A DNA stretch of 64,000 nucleotides from assembly GCF_038051945.1 (NCBI RefSeq), contig NZ_CP150302.1, positions 6,572,001-6,636,000 on the forward strand, in the 5' to 3' direction. The notes beneath the pieces are model-generated. The model did no database searches, was not told the origin of the DNA, and saw nothing but the letters and a program-made list of their open reading frames with translations. The DNA is from Paenibacillus sp. FSL H3-0469. Lineage in GTDB: Bacteria; Bacillota; Bacilli; Paenibacillales; Paenibacillaceae. How positions within the stretch are numbered: position 1 is the first letter of the stretch; each line of letters starts with the position of its first letter. Below, piece by piece: positions 45,272 to 52,647 of the stretch. Both the position numbers and the translations under genes were made by a program.

Positions 45272-46362
45272 CCAGCTATTATCCGCCCATCTCTTATATA
45301 GTGCCGCCGCTTGAAGACGGCTGGCTGCTCAAAACCATCCTGCAGAAGCGGATGGATGTCTCCCGCAAGCTGCTCTCCCGGCTCAAAATGACCGACCTCG
45401 GCATTACCCTGAACGGAGAGCGTGTCTATATCAGCGTCAAGGTCAGCAGCGGGGATGAGGTCCAGATCCGGATGGAGGAGGAGACGTCAGAGGATATTTT
45501 GCCGCAGCCGATTCCCTTCGAGATTCTGTATGAGGACGGGCATCTGCTTGTGGTAAGCAAGGCCGCAGGAATGATTGTCCATCCGACCCACGGCCATTAT
45601 ACCGAGACCCTGGCGAACGGAGTAGTTCATTACTGGGCTGAGAAAGGCGAGCGGGTTCGCTTCCGCCCCGTACACCGGCTGGACCAGGAGACCTCCGGGG
45701 TGCTGGTGATTGCCAAGAACCCGTACAGCCACCAGCACATCTCCGAGCAGATGATCGCCGGCACGGTGGACAAGCGGTATACCGCGTTCGTACACGGCGT
45801 GCCTGCTCTGCCTAGCGGGGATATCGACGGTCCGATCGACCGCGACCCGCTGGAGCCACACCGGCGGATTGTGACGCCGGATGGTTATCCCTCCTTGACC
45901 CGTTATGAGGTCAAGGAGGTCTATGGCGAGGCAGCTTCGCGCGTAGAGCTGAAGCTGGAGACCGGGCGCACCCACCAGATCCGGGTGCATATGGGATCGG
46001 TCGGCTGCCCGCTGATCGGTGACGGGATGTACCGTCACCCGCTGTATGGGCAGGCGGCTGGCGGCCGCTCGAAGGCGTCAGCGCCGGGCGAACGTGCGGG
46101 AGAGTCGGCGCTGACCGCAGGCGGCGAGGAGCGGCCGGTGCAAGAGCAGGCGGTGACCGCAGGCGGCACCGCGCTGTCGCCGGGCGAAGCCGCCCGGCTC
46201 GCGCAGATCGCGGAGCTGGACGCGGCCATTCCGCGCCAGGCGCTGCATGCGGTGCGGCTGGCCTTCCGGCATCCGGTGACGCATGCCGAACTGGTCTTCG
46301 AGGCTCCGCTGCCAACGGATATGGCGCTGCTGCAGGAGAAGCTGCGGCAGTCGGCACGGTAA
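45268..46362 (+). CDS. RluA family pseudouridine synthase
   Basis: 364 residues. An S4-like N-terminus (SRKLLSRLKMTDLGITLNGE) precedes the RluA catalytic domain with HRLDQETSGVLVIAKN (catalytic Asp near residue 138) and LETGRTHQIRVHM. Between LYGQAAG and LDAAIPRQALHA a roughly 60-residue Ala/Gly/Glu-rich insertion separates the last family motifs; this stretch is visibly more GC-rich. The enzyme isomerises uridines in rRNA or tRNA; the target site is not predictable. Confidence 0.92.
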   Translation: MTSYYPPISYIVPPLEDGWLLKTILQKRMDVSRKLLSRLKMTDLGITLNGERVYISVKVSSGDEVQIRMEEETSEDILPQPIPFEILYEDGHLLVVSKAAGMIVHPTHGHYTETLANGVVHYWAEKGERVRFRPVHRLDQETSGVLVIAKNPYSHQHISEQMIAGTVDKRYTAFVHGVPALPSGDIDGPIDRDPLEPHRRIVTPDGYPSLTRYEVKEVYGEAASRVELKLETGRTHQIRVHMGSVGCPLIGDGMYRHPLYGQAAGGRSKASAPGERAGESALTAGGEERPVQEQAVTAGGTALSPGEAARLAQIAELDAAIPRQALHAVRLAFRHPVTHAELVFEAPLPTDMALLQEKLRQSAR

Positions 46363-46521
46363 GGAAGTGCCGGACCTATCCGGGGCACAGCTTCCAGTTG
46401 CAACACCGTGCAGCTTGGCTGGCTACAACCAGAGGAAGAGGCTAAGCAGCATGCAGCCTTTGACATGCGCCGACCGCTCATAGAGTAACCTTTCTGCCGC
46501 CACTGGAGTACACCAGCAGGC

Positions 46522-46551
46522 AAATAAGTGCCAGGCTGCACTTATTTTCAG
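46522..46551. terminator. Terminator after the pseudouridine synthase gene
   Basis: AAATAAGTGC and GCACTTATTT form a perfect ten-base stem around CAGGCT, followed by TCAGC; the A/T ends fit termination on either strand. Confidence 0.65.
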
Positions 46552-46577
46552 CTATATGAAGGCTCTGCGGCAAGCAA

Positions 46578-46703
46578 GTGGAAAAAGTACAACTAAAATT
46601 GCCCCATACTCGCAAAGTAACAATTTTTTCCCGATTTAAGTGCCGGAAATCCAACTATTTCCTCCCGCGATGCGGATTTGGAAGGAATAATTGTACATTT
46701 TCC
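46578..46703. repeat. Inverted-repeat noncoding element
   Basis: The outer arms GTGGAAAAAGTACAACTAAA (46578 onwards) and, inverted, GGAATAATTGTACATTTTCC (46682-46701) are largely complementary. Inside lies the small palindrome GGAAATCCAACTATTTCC (46645-46662). No gene is seen in 46363-46847. It is probably a dispersed repeat or structured RNA. Confidence 0.45.
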
Positions 46704-46788
46704 ATCTATTGAGGTCGGTCGTAATGTCTGTCGTAGTACCGGTGGAGTAAAAGCCGCCGCTATGCAGACGACCCCAACAAAATAAACA

Positions 46789-46820
46789 GCAGGGACGATC
46801 TTTAGAACTAGCATCCCTGC
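46789..46820 (+). other. Hairpin just upstream of the ArsC/Spx-like gene
   Basis: GCAGGGA (46789-46795) pairs perfectly with TCCCTGC (46814-46820). It is followed by TATAAT (46828-46833), which lies too close to the ATG at 46848 for a usual promoter, so its role is unclear. Confidence 0.35.
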
Positions 46821-46847
46821 TTCACTTTATAATAGAAGGAGAACCCG

Positions 46848-47213
46848 ATGAGTGACCTCAAGGTATATCAATATCCGAAATGCAGCACCTGCCGCAGCGC
46901 AGTGAAATGGCTGAAGGAAGCAGGGCATGAGCTGGAGCTGCAGCATATCGCTGAGCAGCCGCCAACTGTGGAGGAGCTACGCGTGCTGGTGAAGCACAGC
47001 GGCCTGCCGCTGAAGAAGTTTTTTAATACAAGTGGTGAGGTGTACCGGGAGCTTGGCCTGAAGGACAAGCTTGCAGACTTAAGCGAAGACGAGCAGCTTG
47101 CGCTGCTGTCCGCACATGGGATGCTGATCAAGCGTCCGGTAGTTACTGACGGCAAGAAGGTTACCGTAGGCTACAAGGAAGACCAGTACGCCGAAGCTTG
47201 GAGCAACGCCTAA
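46848..47213 (+). CDS. ArsC/Spx/MgsR family thioredoxin-fold protein
   Basis: 121 residues with a CxxC redox pair (Cys12 and Cys15 in YPKCSTCRSA), KKFFNTSGEVYRELGL, and the C-terminal LIKRPVVTDGKKVTVGYKED typical of the arsenate-reductase-like/Spx group. The R-P-V motif is retained. Such proteins act as thiol reductases or as RNA polymerase-binding stress regulators; the role here is open. The start follows GAAGGAGAACCC. It is 27 bases upstream of the exonuclease gene. Confidence 0.88.
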   Translation: MSDLKVYQYPKCSTCRSAVKWLKEAGHELELQHIAEQPPTVEELRVLVKHSGLPLKKFFNTSGEVYRELGLKDKLADLSEDEQLALLSAHGMLIKRPVVTDGKKVTVGYKEDQYAEAWSNA

Positions 47214-47240
47214 ATGAAGGAATACAAGGAGAGGTTACAC

Positions 47241-48182
47241 ATGAGCACAGCAACAGAAATGAAGGGCCGGGTTATGATCGTCGATGGAATGGCTCTGCTG
47301 TTCCGCGCTTTTTATGCTACCTCTTATGGTGGATATATCCGCAAGACCCGCGCCGGGCTGCCGACGAATGCGGTGTATGGATTTTTGCAGTATTTTTTCG
47401 ACGCGGTGAGTACGTTTGAGCCTTCACATGTCGTCTGCTGCTGGGATATGGGCAAGGGCACGTTCCGCTCGGAGAAGTATGAAGGGTATAAGTCTAATCG
47501 TATTGACGCGCCGCTGGAGCTGATCCCTCAGTTTGACCTCGTGAAGGAGGTTGTGGCGGAGCTGGGCGTGCCGAATATCGGTCTGGTTGGTTATGAGGCA
47601 GATGACTGCATCGGCACACTGGCTTCATGCTACAGCGGGGAGTCGGAGGTCTACATTCTTACGGGGGACCACGACATGCTGCAACTGGTGAATGACAGCG
47701 TCAAGGTCGTGATTATGAAAAAAGGCCGCTCCAACTATAAAGTGTACGATCCAGCGGAATTGCTGGAAGAACGGGGCCTCACTCCTGCGCAGGTGATCGA
47801 CCTGAAGGGCTTCATGGGCGACACCAGCGATAATTATCCCGGAGTGAAGGGCATAGGCGAGAAGACGGCCACCAAGCTGCTGACGGAATACGGCACGGTG
47901 GAAGGGGTTATCGAGAACCTGCATCTGCTGCCCAAGGGCGTACGCGCCAAGATTGAAGCGGATCTCGACATGCTGCATCTCTCACGGGAGCTGGCGGAAA
48001 TCCGCTGCGATGTGCCGATAGTATGCGAGCTGGCCGAATGTCTCTGGGAGCTGCAGCGGGATAACGCCGCACGCAAGTTCAATGAGCTGGAGTTCGGCAG
48101 CCTGATGCATCTGATCGGCGGAATTGCTGAGGAACGGGATGACCGGGGAATCGTGCAGATTGAGCTGGGGGATCTGGGCTGA
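47241..48182 (+). CDS. 5'-3' exonuclease (PolI N-terminal/FEN family)
   Basis: 313 residues similar to stand-alone 5'-3' exonucleases such as B. subtilis YpcP. Metal-binding acidic residues appear in VMIVDGMALLFRAFYA, VGYEADDCIGTLAS, LTGDHDMLQL and GFMGDTSDNYPG; a helix-hairpin-helix follows (GVKGIGEKTATKLL). It removes RNA primers and flaps. ATG 47241 is chosen because AAGGAGAGG lies seven bases upstream, whereas ATG 47214 abuts the previous stop without a ribosome site. Confidence 0.92.
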   Translation: MSTATEMKGRVMIVDGMALLFRAFYATSYGGYIRKTRAGLPTNAVYGFLQYFFDAVSTFEPSHVVCCWDMGKGTFRSEKYEGYKSNRIDAPLELIPQFDLVKEVVAELGVPNIGLVGYEADDCIGTLASCYSGESEVYILTGDHDMLQLVNDSVKVVIMKKGRSNYKVYDPAELLEERGLTPAQVIDLKGFMGDTSDNYPGVKGIGEKTATKLLTEYGTVEGVIENLHLLPKGVRAKIEADLDMLHLSRELAEIRCDVPIVCELAECLWELQRDNAARKFNELEFGSLMHLIGGIAEERDDRGIVQIELGDLG

Positions 48183-48200
48183 AGCCGGAATAGACAGCAA

Positions 48201-48256
48201 ACCAAACAAGACAGTAGATACTCACTATCGTGAGTGTGTACTGTCTTGTTTGCGTG
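48201..48256. terminator. Long bidirectional terminator hairpin
   Basis: CAAACAAGACAGTAGATACT (48203 onwards) pairs almost perfectly with its inverted copy ending GTACTGTCTTGTTTG (about 48239-48253), including an inner CTCAC/GTGAG. It lies between convergent genes and overlaps the last codons of the minus-strand one. Confidence 0.85.
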
Positions 48257-49202
48257 TGAAGAGATAGACCGCATTGTCCTCAGAGGGCGGCACTAGCAGG
48301 CGGGATAATTCCTCATTCAGCTCCATGCTGAAATGCTTAGCCTTATCATATGCGTCGAAGTCACCGGTGATTGCCGGGTCTCTTGTGCCGATTACAATGT
48401 ACAACTCTACAGAATCTGTATTAAAAACATGCTTCTCATACGGGTTGCCGGGCACCGGCCAGGAACAAAGTACAACCTTTGGAGCATATTTGCTCAAGGC
48501 GGCTTTGGCATCGGCTTTTTCCACAAAATCGGGGTAGGTGATATAATGCGCCCAGCTATAATCATCAGTTGCCCGGCAGGCTGTGCCGTTATCATTAAGG
48601 AATCTTGTCAAAGTACCGTCACCCGCTCCGATCTCCAGGCACGCCTTGTCTCCGATCAGAGCGGACAAACGCTTGATCAACGAACGGGAGTAGAAGCAAT
48701 AGATTCCCTGTTTATTGACAAGCGGCATCAGCACTTTGGGTCGGATAATCAGCTTCCAGCATACCCGGAACAGAGGGAGCGATACAGGCTTGCGGACAAG
48801 CTTTTCCTTGAACAGGAGCTTCTGCAGGATATAACCATCCCAGAGATTGAACCGGACAGGCCCGGAGGCTGATTCGGCGGACACCGCGAGTTGCAGCTGT
48901 TCGATCAGATAAATGGCGAAGCGGGCTTTAATAATATTAGGAAGAAAAGCGTTAATGGTGGTTTGATTAAAGCCGCTTTTGACAATTTTGCTCTTCGCTA
49001 TTTTGGCGCTGCTTGTATAGCTGGCGAGCAAATTTTGGATCAGGTTGGCCCGTTTGTGGCTCGACAGGGCATTGATCTCAAGCAGCACCTCGTCTTTGTA
49101 CTCCGGATATTCTGACAAAAGGGTACGGGTATCGGTCTCATTCCTCAAAATTTGCTCAGCGGCAGCCTTACTGAAGGTTTGCGATTTGGCGTCCCGGCTC
49201 AA
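48225..49202 (-). CDS. SAM-dependent methyltransferase-like protein
   Basis: 325 residues. The N-terminal half is helical and unassigned; the C-terminal half holds a Rossmann methyltransferase motif I (ACLEIGAGDGTLTRFLNDNG, about 188-207) followed by CRATDDYSW (motif II acidic) and KVVLCSWPVPGNPYEKHV. The substrate is unknown. The TTG start at 49202 overlaps the stop of the deformylase gene (TTGA), indicating translational coupling. The final residues DSTHSR are encoded inside the terminator hairpin. Confidence 0.75.
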   Translation of the reverse strand: MSRDAKSQTFSKAAAEQILRNETDTRTLLSEYPEYKDEVLLEINALSSHKRANLIQNLLASYTSSAKIAKSKIVKSGFNQTTINAFLPNIIKARFAIYLIEQLQLAVSAESASGPVRFNLWDGYILQKLLFKEKLVRKPVSLPLFRVCWKLIIRPKVLMPLVNKQGIYCFYSRSLIKRLSALIGDKACLEIGAGDGTLTRFLNDNGTACRATDDYSWAHYITYPDFVEKADAKAALSKYAPKVVLCSWPVPGNPYEKHVFNTDSVELYIVIGTRDPAITGDFDAYDKAKHFSMELNEELSRLLVPPSEDNAVYLFTRKQDSTHSR

Positions 49203-49612
49203 ATGACAATACCCTCGCAGTGATCCACCTCATGCTGGATAACCTGCGCCGTAAATCCGGTAAAGCTATCCCGGTGCTTCTTGAAATTAGAGTCGAAGTA
49301 TTCTACCTCAATGTAGTCGTATCGTTTCGCCGGGCGTACGCCTTCAAGCGACAGGCAGCCTTCCTCGGTGTCGTAAGGACGGGTGCGCTTGACGATCACC
49401 GGATTGATCATCGAAATCGTCAATTGCTGCTCCACGCGGATGGCTATGATGCGTTTGTTGACGCCAATCATGTCCGCAGCCATGCCGACGCACCGGTCGG
49501 AGTTGGCGTTCAGCGTCTCCACAAGATCCATTAACACGGGCAGATCCTTTTCCGTGGCAAGAGCAGATTTCTGGCTAAGCAGCGATATATCTTTACTGAT
49601 AGGTCTGATCAT
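49199..49612 (-). CDS. Peptide deformylase-like protein
   Basis: 137 residues. Deformylase motifs are present: GMAADMIG (motif 1, with Met where the usual GxAAxQ has Gln), EGCLSLEG (motif 2, zinc or iron Cys) and HEVDH (motif 3). The protein ends six residues after motif 3, as in short Firmicute paralogues, rather than carrying the usual C-terminal helix. It may be a secondary deformylase or have a different N-acyl substrate. It is co-transcribed with the methyltransferase-like gene. Confidence 0.85.
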   Translation of the reverse strand: MIRPISKDISLLSQKSALATEKDLPVLMDLVETLNANSDRCVGMAADMIGVNKRIIAIRVEQQLTISMINPVIVKRTRPYDTEEGCLSLEGVRPAKRYDYIEVEYFDSNFKKHRDSFTGFTAQVIQHEVDHCEGIVI

Positions 49613-49709
49613 TATACTCTCCAGTTGTGCTGTATTTGTGTGTCCATAATATCATTTTTGGCGGGGAAGTGAAATGTGGGAATGCGGGAGTTGCTGGTTA
49701 AGATAAAGA

Positions 49710-49777
49710 TTGACGAACCGGAGGAAGCTTGATTATAATGTTAATATAAGTGTTAAATGATTAACAAATATATTAAC
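49710..49777 (+). promoter_or_regulatory. Promoter with nested palindromic operator for the arabinofuranosidase gene
   Basis: TTGACG (49710-49715) and TATAAT (49734-49739) are 18 bases apart. Immediately downstream, GTTAATATA (49740-49748) and TATATTAAC (49769-49777) are perfect inverted repeats enclosing a second one, TGTTAAATGATTAACA (49751-49766). The position over the transcription start suits a repressor. Confidence 0.75.
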
Positions 49778-49800
49778 TTAAAGAGGAGCGTTAACTTCCC

Positions 49801-51294
49801 ATGGCAGAACGCATTGTACTGAACACCGACATCCGCAAAGGTAAGATTGACCGCAACATCTACGGACATTTCGCTGAGCATCTTGGACGCTGTATCTATG
49901 AAGGCATCTGGGTAGGCGAAGATTCCCCTATTCCGAACACCAAGGGTATCCGCAACGACGTAGTGGAAGCGCTTAAGGAAATGAAAATTCCGGTATTGCG
50001 CTGGCCGGGCGGTTGCTTCGCCGATGAGTACCACTGGAAGGACGGTATCGGCCCGAGCGAAGAGCGCAAGCGGATGATCAACACACACTGGGGCGGTGCG
50101 GTAGAGAATAACCATTTCGGTACGCATGAATTCATGCTCCTCTGCGAGATGCTGGGCTGCGAGCCGTACATCAACGGTAACGTAGGTAGCGGAACTGTTC
50201 AAGAGATGTCCGAGTGGGTTGAGTACCTGACCTTCAACGGAGTCTCACCAATGGCCGAGCTGCGTCAGAAGAACGGCCAGGAAGATGCCTGGAGCGTGAA
50301 ATATTTTGGCGTGGGCAACGAGAACTGGGGCTGCGGTGGTAACATGCGTCCTGAATTCTACGCTGACCTGTACCGCCAATATCAGACATATGTGCGCAAC
50401 TATGGAGACAACAAGATCCACCGGATCGCCTGCGGGGCGAATGCGGATGACTATAACTGGACGGAAGTATTGATGCGTGAAGCTACCCGCTTCATGGATT
50501 CGATCACCCTGCACTACTACACCCTGCCTACTTCGGACTGGAATCATAAGGGCGCGGCTACAGGCTTCGGAACAGACGAATACTTCACAACGTTGAAGAA
50601 GGCACTGTTCATGGATGAGCTGGTTACCCGCCATATCGCCATCATGGACAAATACGATCCTGAGAAAAGAGTGGGCCTGATCGTTGACGAATGGGGCACC
50701 TGGTACGATGTAGAGCCGGGTACCAACCCGGGCTTCCTGTACCAGCAGAACACGATCCGCGATGCGCTGGTGGCCGGCTTGACGCTGAATATTTTCCACA
50801 AGCACAGTGACCGTGTACGGATGGCGAACATTGCCCAGACCGTGAACGTGCTGCAGGCCGTTATTCTGACCGAAGGCGAGAAAATGCTCCTGACCCCAAC
50901 CTACCATGTATTCAACATGTACAAGGTGCATCAGGATGCAGAATTGCTGGAGCTGACTGTGGACAGCCCGGTATACAGCTATGAGGGAGTAGAGATTCCT
51001 GAAGTATCGGCTTCCGCTTCTGTAACCGCAGAAGGCGTAATCCATGTCAGCCTGTGTAACCTGAATCATGCAGCATCGGCAACCCTGCCGCTGGAGCTGC
51101 GCGGATTGGCTGGACAAGCATCCGTAAGCGGAACGACGCTGGCCGGAGCTTCCATCGATGCCCACAATAGCTTTGAGCAGCCGGAAGCTGTAAAACCACA
51201 GGCATTCAGTGCCTTCAAGCTTGAAGGAGACACCCTTACTGTAGAACTGCCGCCAATGTCGGTAACCGTTCTGGAAATTACTCCGAAGGCGTAA
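49801..51294 (+). CDS. abfA: Alpha-N-arabinofuranosidase, GH51
   Basis: 497 residues, the usual length for GH51. The catalytic acid/base lies in FGVGNENWGCGG (Glu near 174) and the nucleophile in LIVDEWGTWYD (Glu near 296); RWPGGCFADEYHWKDGIGP is the conserved substrate-binding segment. There is no signal peptide, so it acts in the cytoplasm on imported arabino-oligosaccharides, releasing L-arabinose. The start follows AAAGAGGAGCG. Expression is probably controlled through the nested palindrome at its promoter. Confidence 0.96.
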   Translation: MAERIVLNTDIRKGKIDRNIYGHFAEHLGRCIYEGIWVGEDSPIPNTKGIRNDVVEALKEMKIPVLRWPGGCFADEYHWKDGIGPSEERKRMINTHWGGAVENNHFGTHEFMLLCEMLGCEPYINGNVGSGTVQEMSEWVEYLTFNGVSPMAELRQKNGQEDAWSVKYFGVGNENWGCGGNMRPEFYADLYRQYQTYVRNYGDNKIHRIACGANADDYNWTEVLMREATRFMDSITLHYYTLPTSDWNHKGAATGFGTDEYFTTLKKALFMDELVTRHIAIMDKYDPEKRVGLIVDEWGTWYDVEPGTNPGFLYQQNTIRDALVAGLTLNIFHKHSDRVRMANIAQTVNVLQAVILTEGEKMLLTPTYHVFNMYKVHQDAELLELTVDSPVYSYEGVEIPEVSASASVTAEGVIHVSLCNLNHAASATLPLELRGLAGQASVSGTTLAGASIDAHNSFEQPEAVKPQAFSAFKLEGDTLTVELPPMSVTVLEITPKA

Positions 51295-51304
51295 GGAACG
51301 CAGG

Positions 51305-51580
51305 ATGACGACCACTTCAACCTGCAAAGGCTGCCGGGAGGAGTACAAGGTCACGGAAGCGCAGATTGCCCGCATTCTGGCGTCCTCCATGTTCAATCCC
51401 GGCAATTCGGCTTCCGATGAGGTCTATGCCGAGCGGCTGGCGATCTGCGGGACCTGCCCGAAGCTGCAGGATGGCGTGACCTGTACCGCCTGCGGCTGTA
51501 TCATTCCTGTCGTGGCCCGGCTGAAGGCCCGCAGCTGTCCGTTGCCGGGCGGCGGCAAGTGGCAGCCGGTGGCGGAATGA
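51305..51580 (+). CDS. Small Cys-rich zinc-binding protein (DUF6171-like)
   Basis: 91 residues with CKGCREEY near the start, then CGTCPKLQDGVTCTACGCII and KARSCP, so eight cysteines in CxxC-like groups. This pattern matches small cytoplasmic zinc proteins of the DUF6171 type; the function is unknown. ATG 51305 lies 10 bases after the abfA stop, with AAGGAACGCAGG as ribosome site, so the two are co-transcribed. Confidence 0.78.
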   Translation: MTTTSTCKGCREEYKVTEAQIARILASSMFNPGNSASDEVYAERLAICGTCPKLQDGVTCTACGCIIPVVARLKARSCPLPGGGKWQPVAE

Positions 51581-51665
51581 CGGCCCACGCCTGATGCTTA
51601 ACGGCAAGGGGCAGGCCCAAAAGATAGGCTAGAAGCCGCTCTTGCCATAAGAGATGCATCGATCA

Positions 51666-51714
51666 CCAAAAGCCCCTCCAACCTGCACAATGCTGCGGTT
51701 GGAGGGGCTTTTGG
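51666..51714 (+). terminator. Strong terminator of the abfA unit
   Basis: CCAAAAGCCCCTCCAACC pairs perfectly with GGTTGGAGGGGCTTTTGG around a 13-base loop. Confidence 0.9.
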
Positions 51715-51749
51715 TGCGTTGTGGTGGAGCGGGGGAAGGGAGATGAAAG

Positions 51750-52380
51750 TGTTAGAGGAGGCGAAGGTGGCGAAGTAAAAGGGATAAATCCCACTGATGC
51801 GGTGAGAAGTGGGCTGGATGAGGAAATGAGAGGGATAAATCCCATTGGTGCGGCGGAAAGAGGGCTGGATGAGGAAATGAGAGGGATAAATGCCACTGAT
51901 GCGGCAGAAAGTGGACTGGATGAGGAAATGAGAAGGATAAATCCCATTGGTGCGGCGGAAAGAGGGCTGGTGGAGGAAATGAGAGGGATAAATCCCACTG
52001 ATGCGGCAGAAAGTGGACTGGATGAGGAAATGAGAAGGATAAATCCCATTGTTGCGGCGGAAAGAGGGCTGGAGGAGGAAATGAGAGGGATAAATCCCAC
52101 TGATGCGGCAGAAAGTGGACTGGATGAGGAAATGAGAGGGATAAATCCCTCTGGTGCGGCGGAAAGTAGGCTGGAGGAGGAAATGAGAGGGATAAATCCC
52201 CTTGGTGCGGTGGAAAGTGGGCTGGATGAGGAAATGAGAAGGATAAATCCCTCTGGTGCGGCGGAAAGTGGGCTGGAGGAGGAAATGAGAGAGATAAATC
52301 CCTCTGGTGCGGCGGAAAGTGGGCTGGTGGAGGAAATGAAAGGGATAAATCCCGTTGGTGGGGTGAGAGGCTGACGGGTT
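51750..52380. repeat. Twelve-copy tandem array with exact 51-bp period
   Basis: The core GGGATAAATCCC or a close variant begins at 51781 and every 51 bases up to 52342 (12 copies). Between cores the framework GAAAGTGGGCTGGATGAGGA plus AATGAGA is well kept. Each core is a small palindrome (GGGAT-AA-ATCCC). The period is 17 codons, which keeps long frames open on both strands, but no ribosome site or recognisable protein is present. I regard the array as noncoding. Confidence 0.9.
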
Positions 52381-52384
52381 GGAT

Positions 52385-52510
52385 GTTGGGAGGGCATTAG
52401 TGCCCCTGAATTTGCTGAAAGTGGGCGATGAGCGGAAATGAAGAGCATTAGTGCACCTGAATCGGCCAAAAGTGGGCGTGAAGCAGAACTGAGGGGTATT
52501 GGCTCCAAAA
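52385..52510. repeat. Second 51-bp repeat family with a different palindromic core
   Basis: GGGCATTAGTGCCC-type cores (52392, 52443) recur at 51 bases, with a degenerate third copy near 52494. The framework GAAAGTGGGC..GGAAATGA is the same as in the preceding array, but the core palindrome differs in both arms. Confidence 0.75.
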
Positions 52511-52556
52511 GTAGCTGAAATGAAAACTACCTAATTAGTCTAACTAATCAATCCCC

Positions 52557-52620
52557 CCTACCTACCTACCTACCTACCTACCTACCTACCTACCTACCTA
52601 CCTACCTACCTACCTACCTA
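52557..52620. repeat. (CCTA)16 tetranucleotide microsatellite
   Basis: Sixteen perfect tandem copies of CCTA occupy 64 bases, 27 bases beyond the 3' end of the minus-strand ArsR-type gene. The run lies in noncoding sequence and is prone to slippage. Confidence 0.97.
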
Positions 52621-52647
52621 CGCCATCTAAACACCCTAATCAGGCTT

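Noticed and set aside
46593..46814. 73-residue minus-strand frame
   Set aside because: It lies across the inverted-repeat element without a ribosome site or family match.
51663..52508. Long open frames on both strands across the 51-bp array (281 and 217 residues)
   Set aside because: 51 is a multiple of three, so any stop-free unit gives long frames on both strands. No ribosome site, no conserved protein, and palindromic cores argue for noncoding DNA.
51750..52510. CRISPR array
   Set aside because: The units are contiguous tandem copies with no unique spacers of constant length, and no cas genes are near. The 41.0 kb elements have variable spacers but only four degenerate 25-bp copies.
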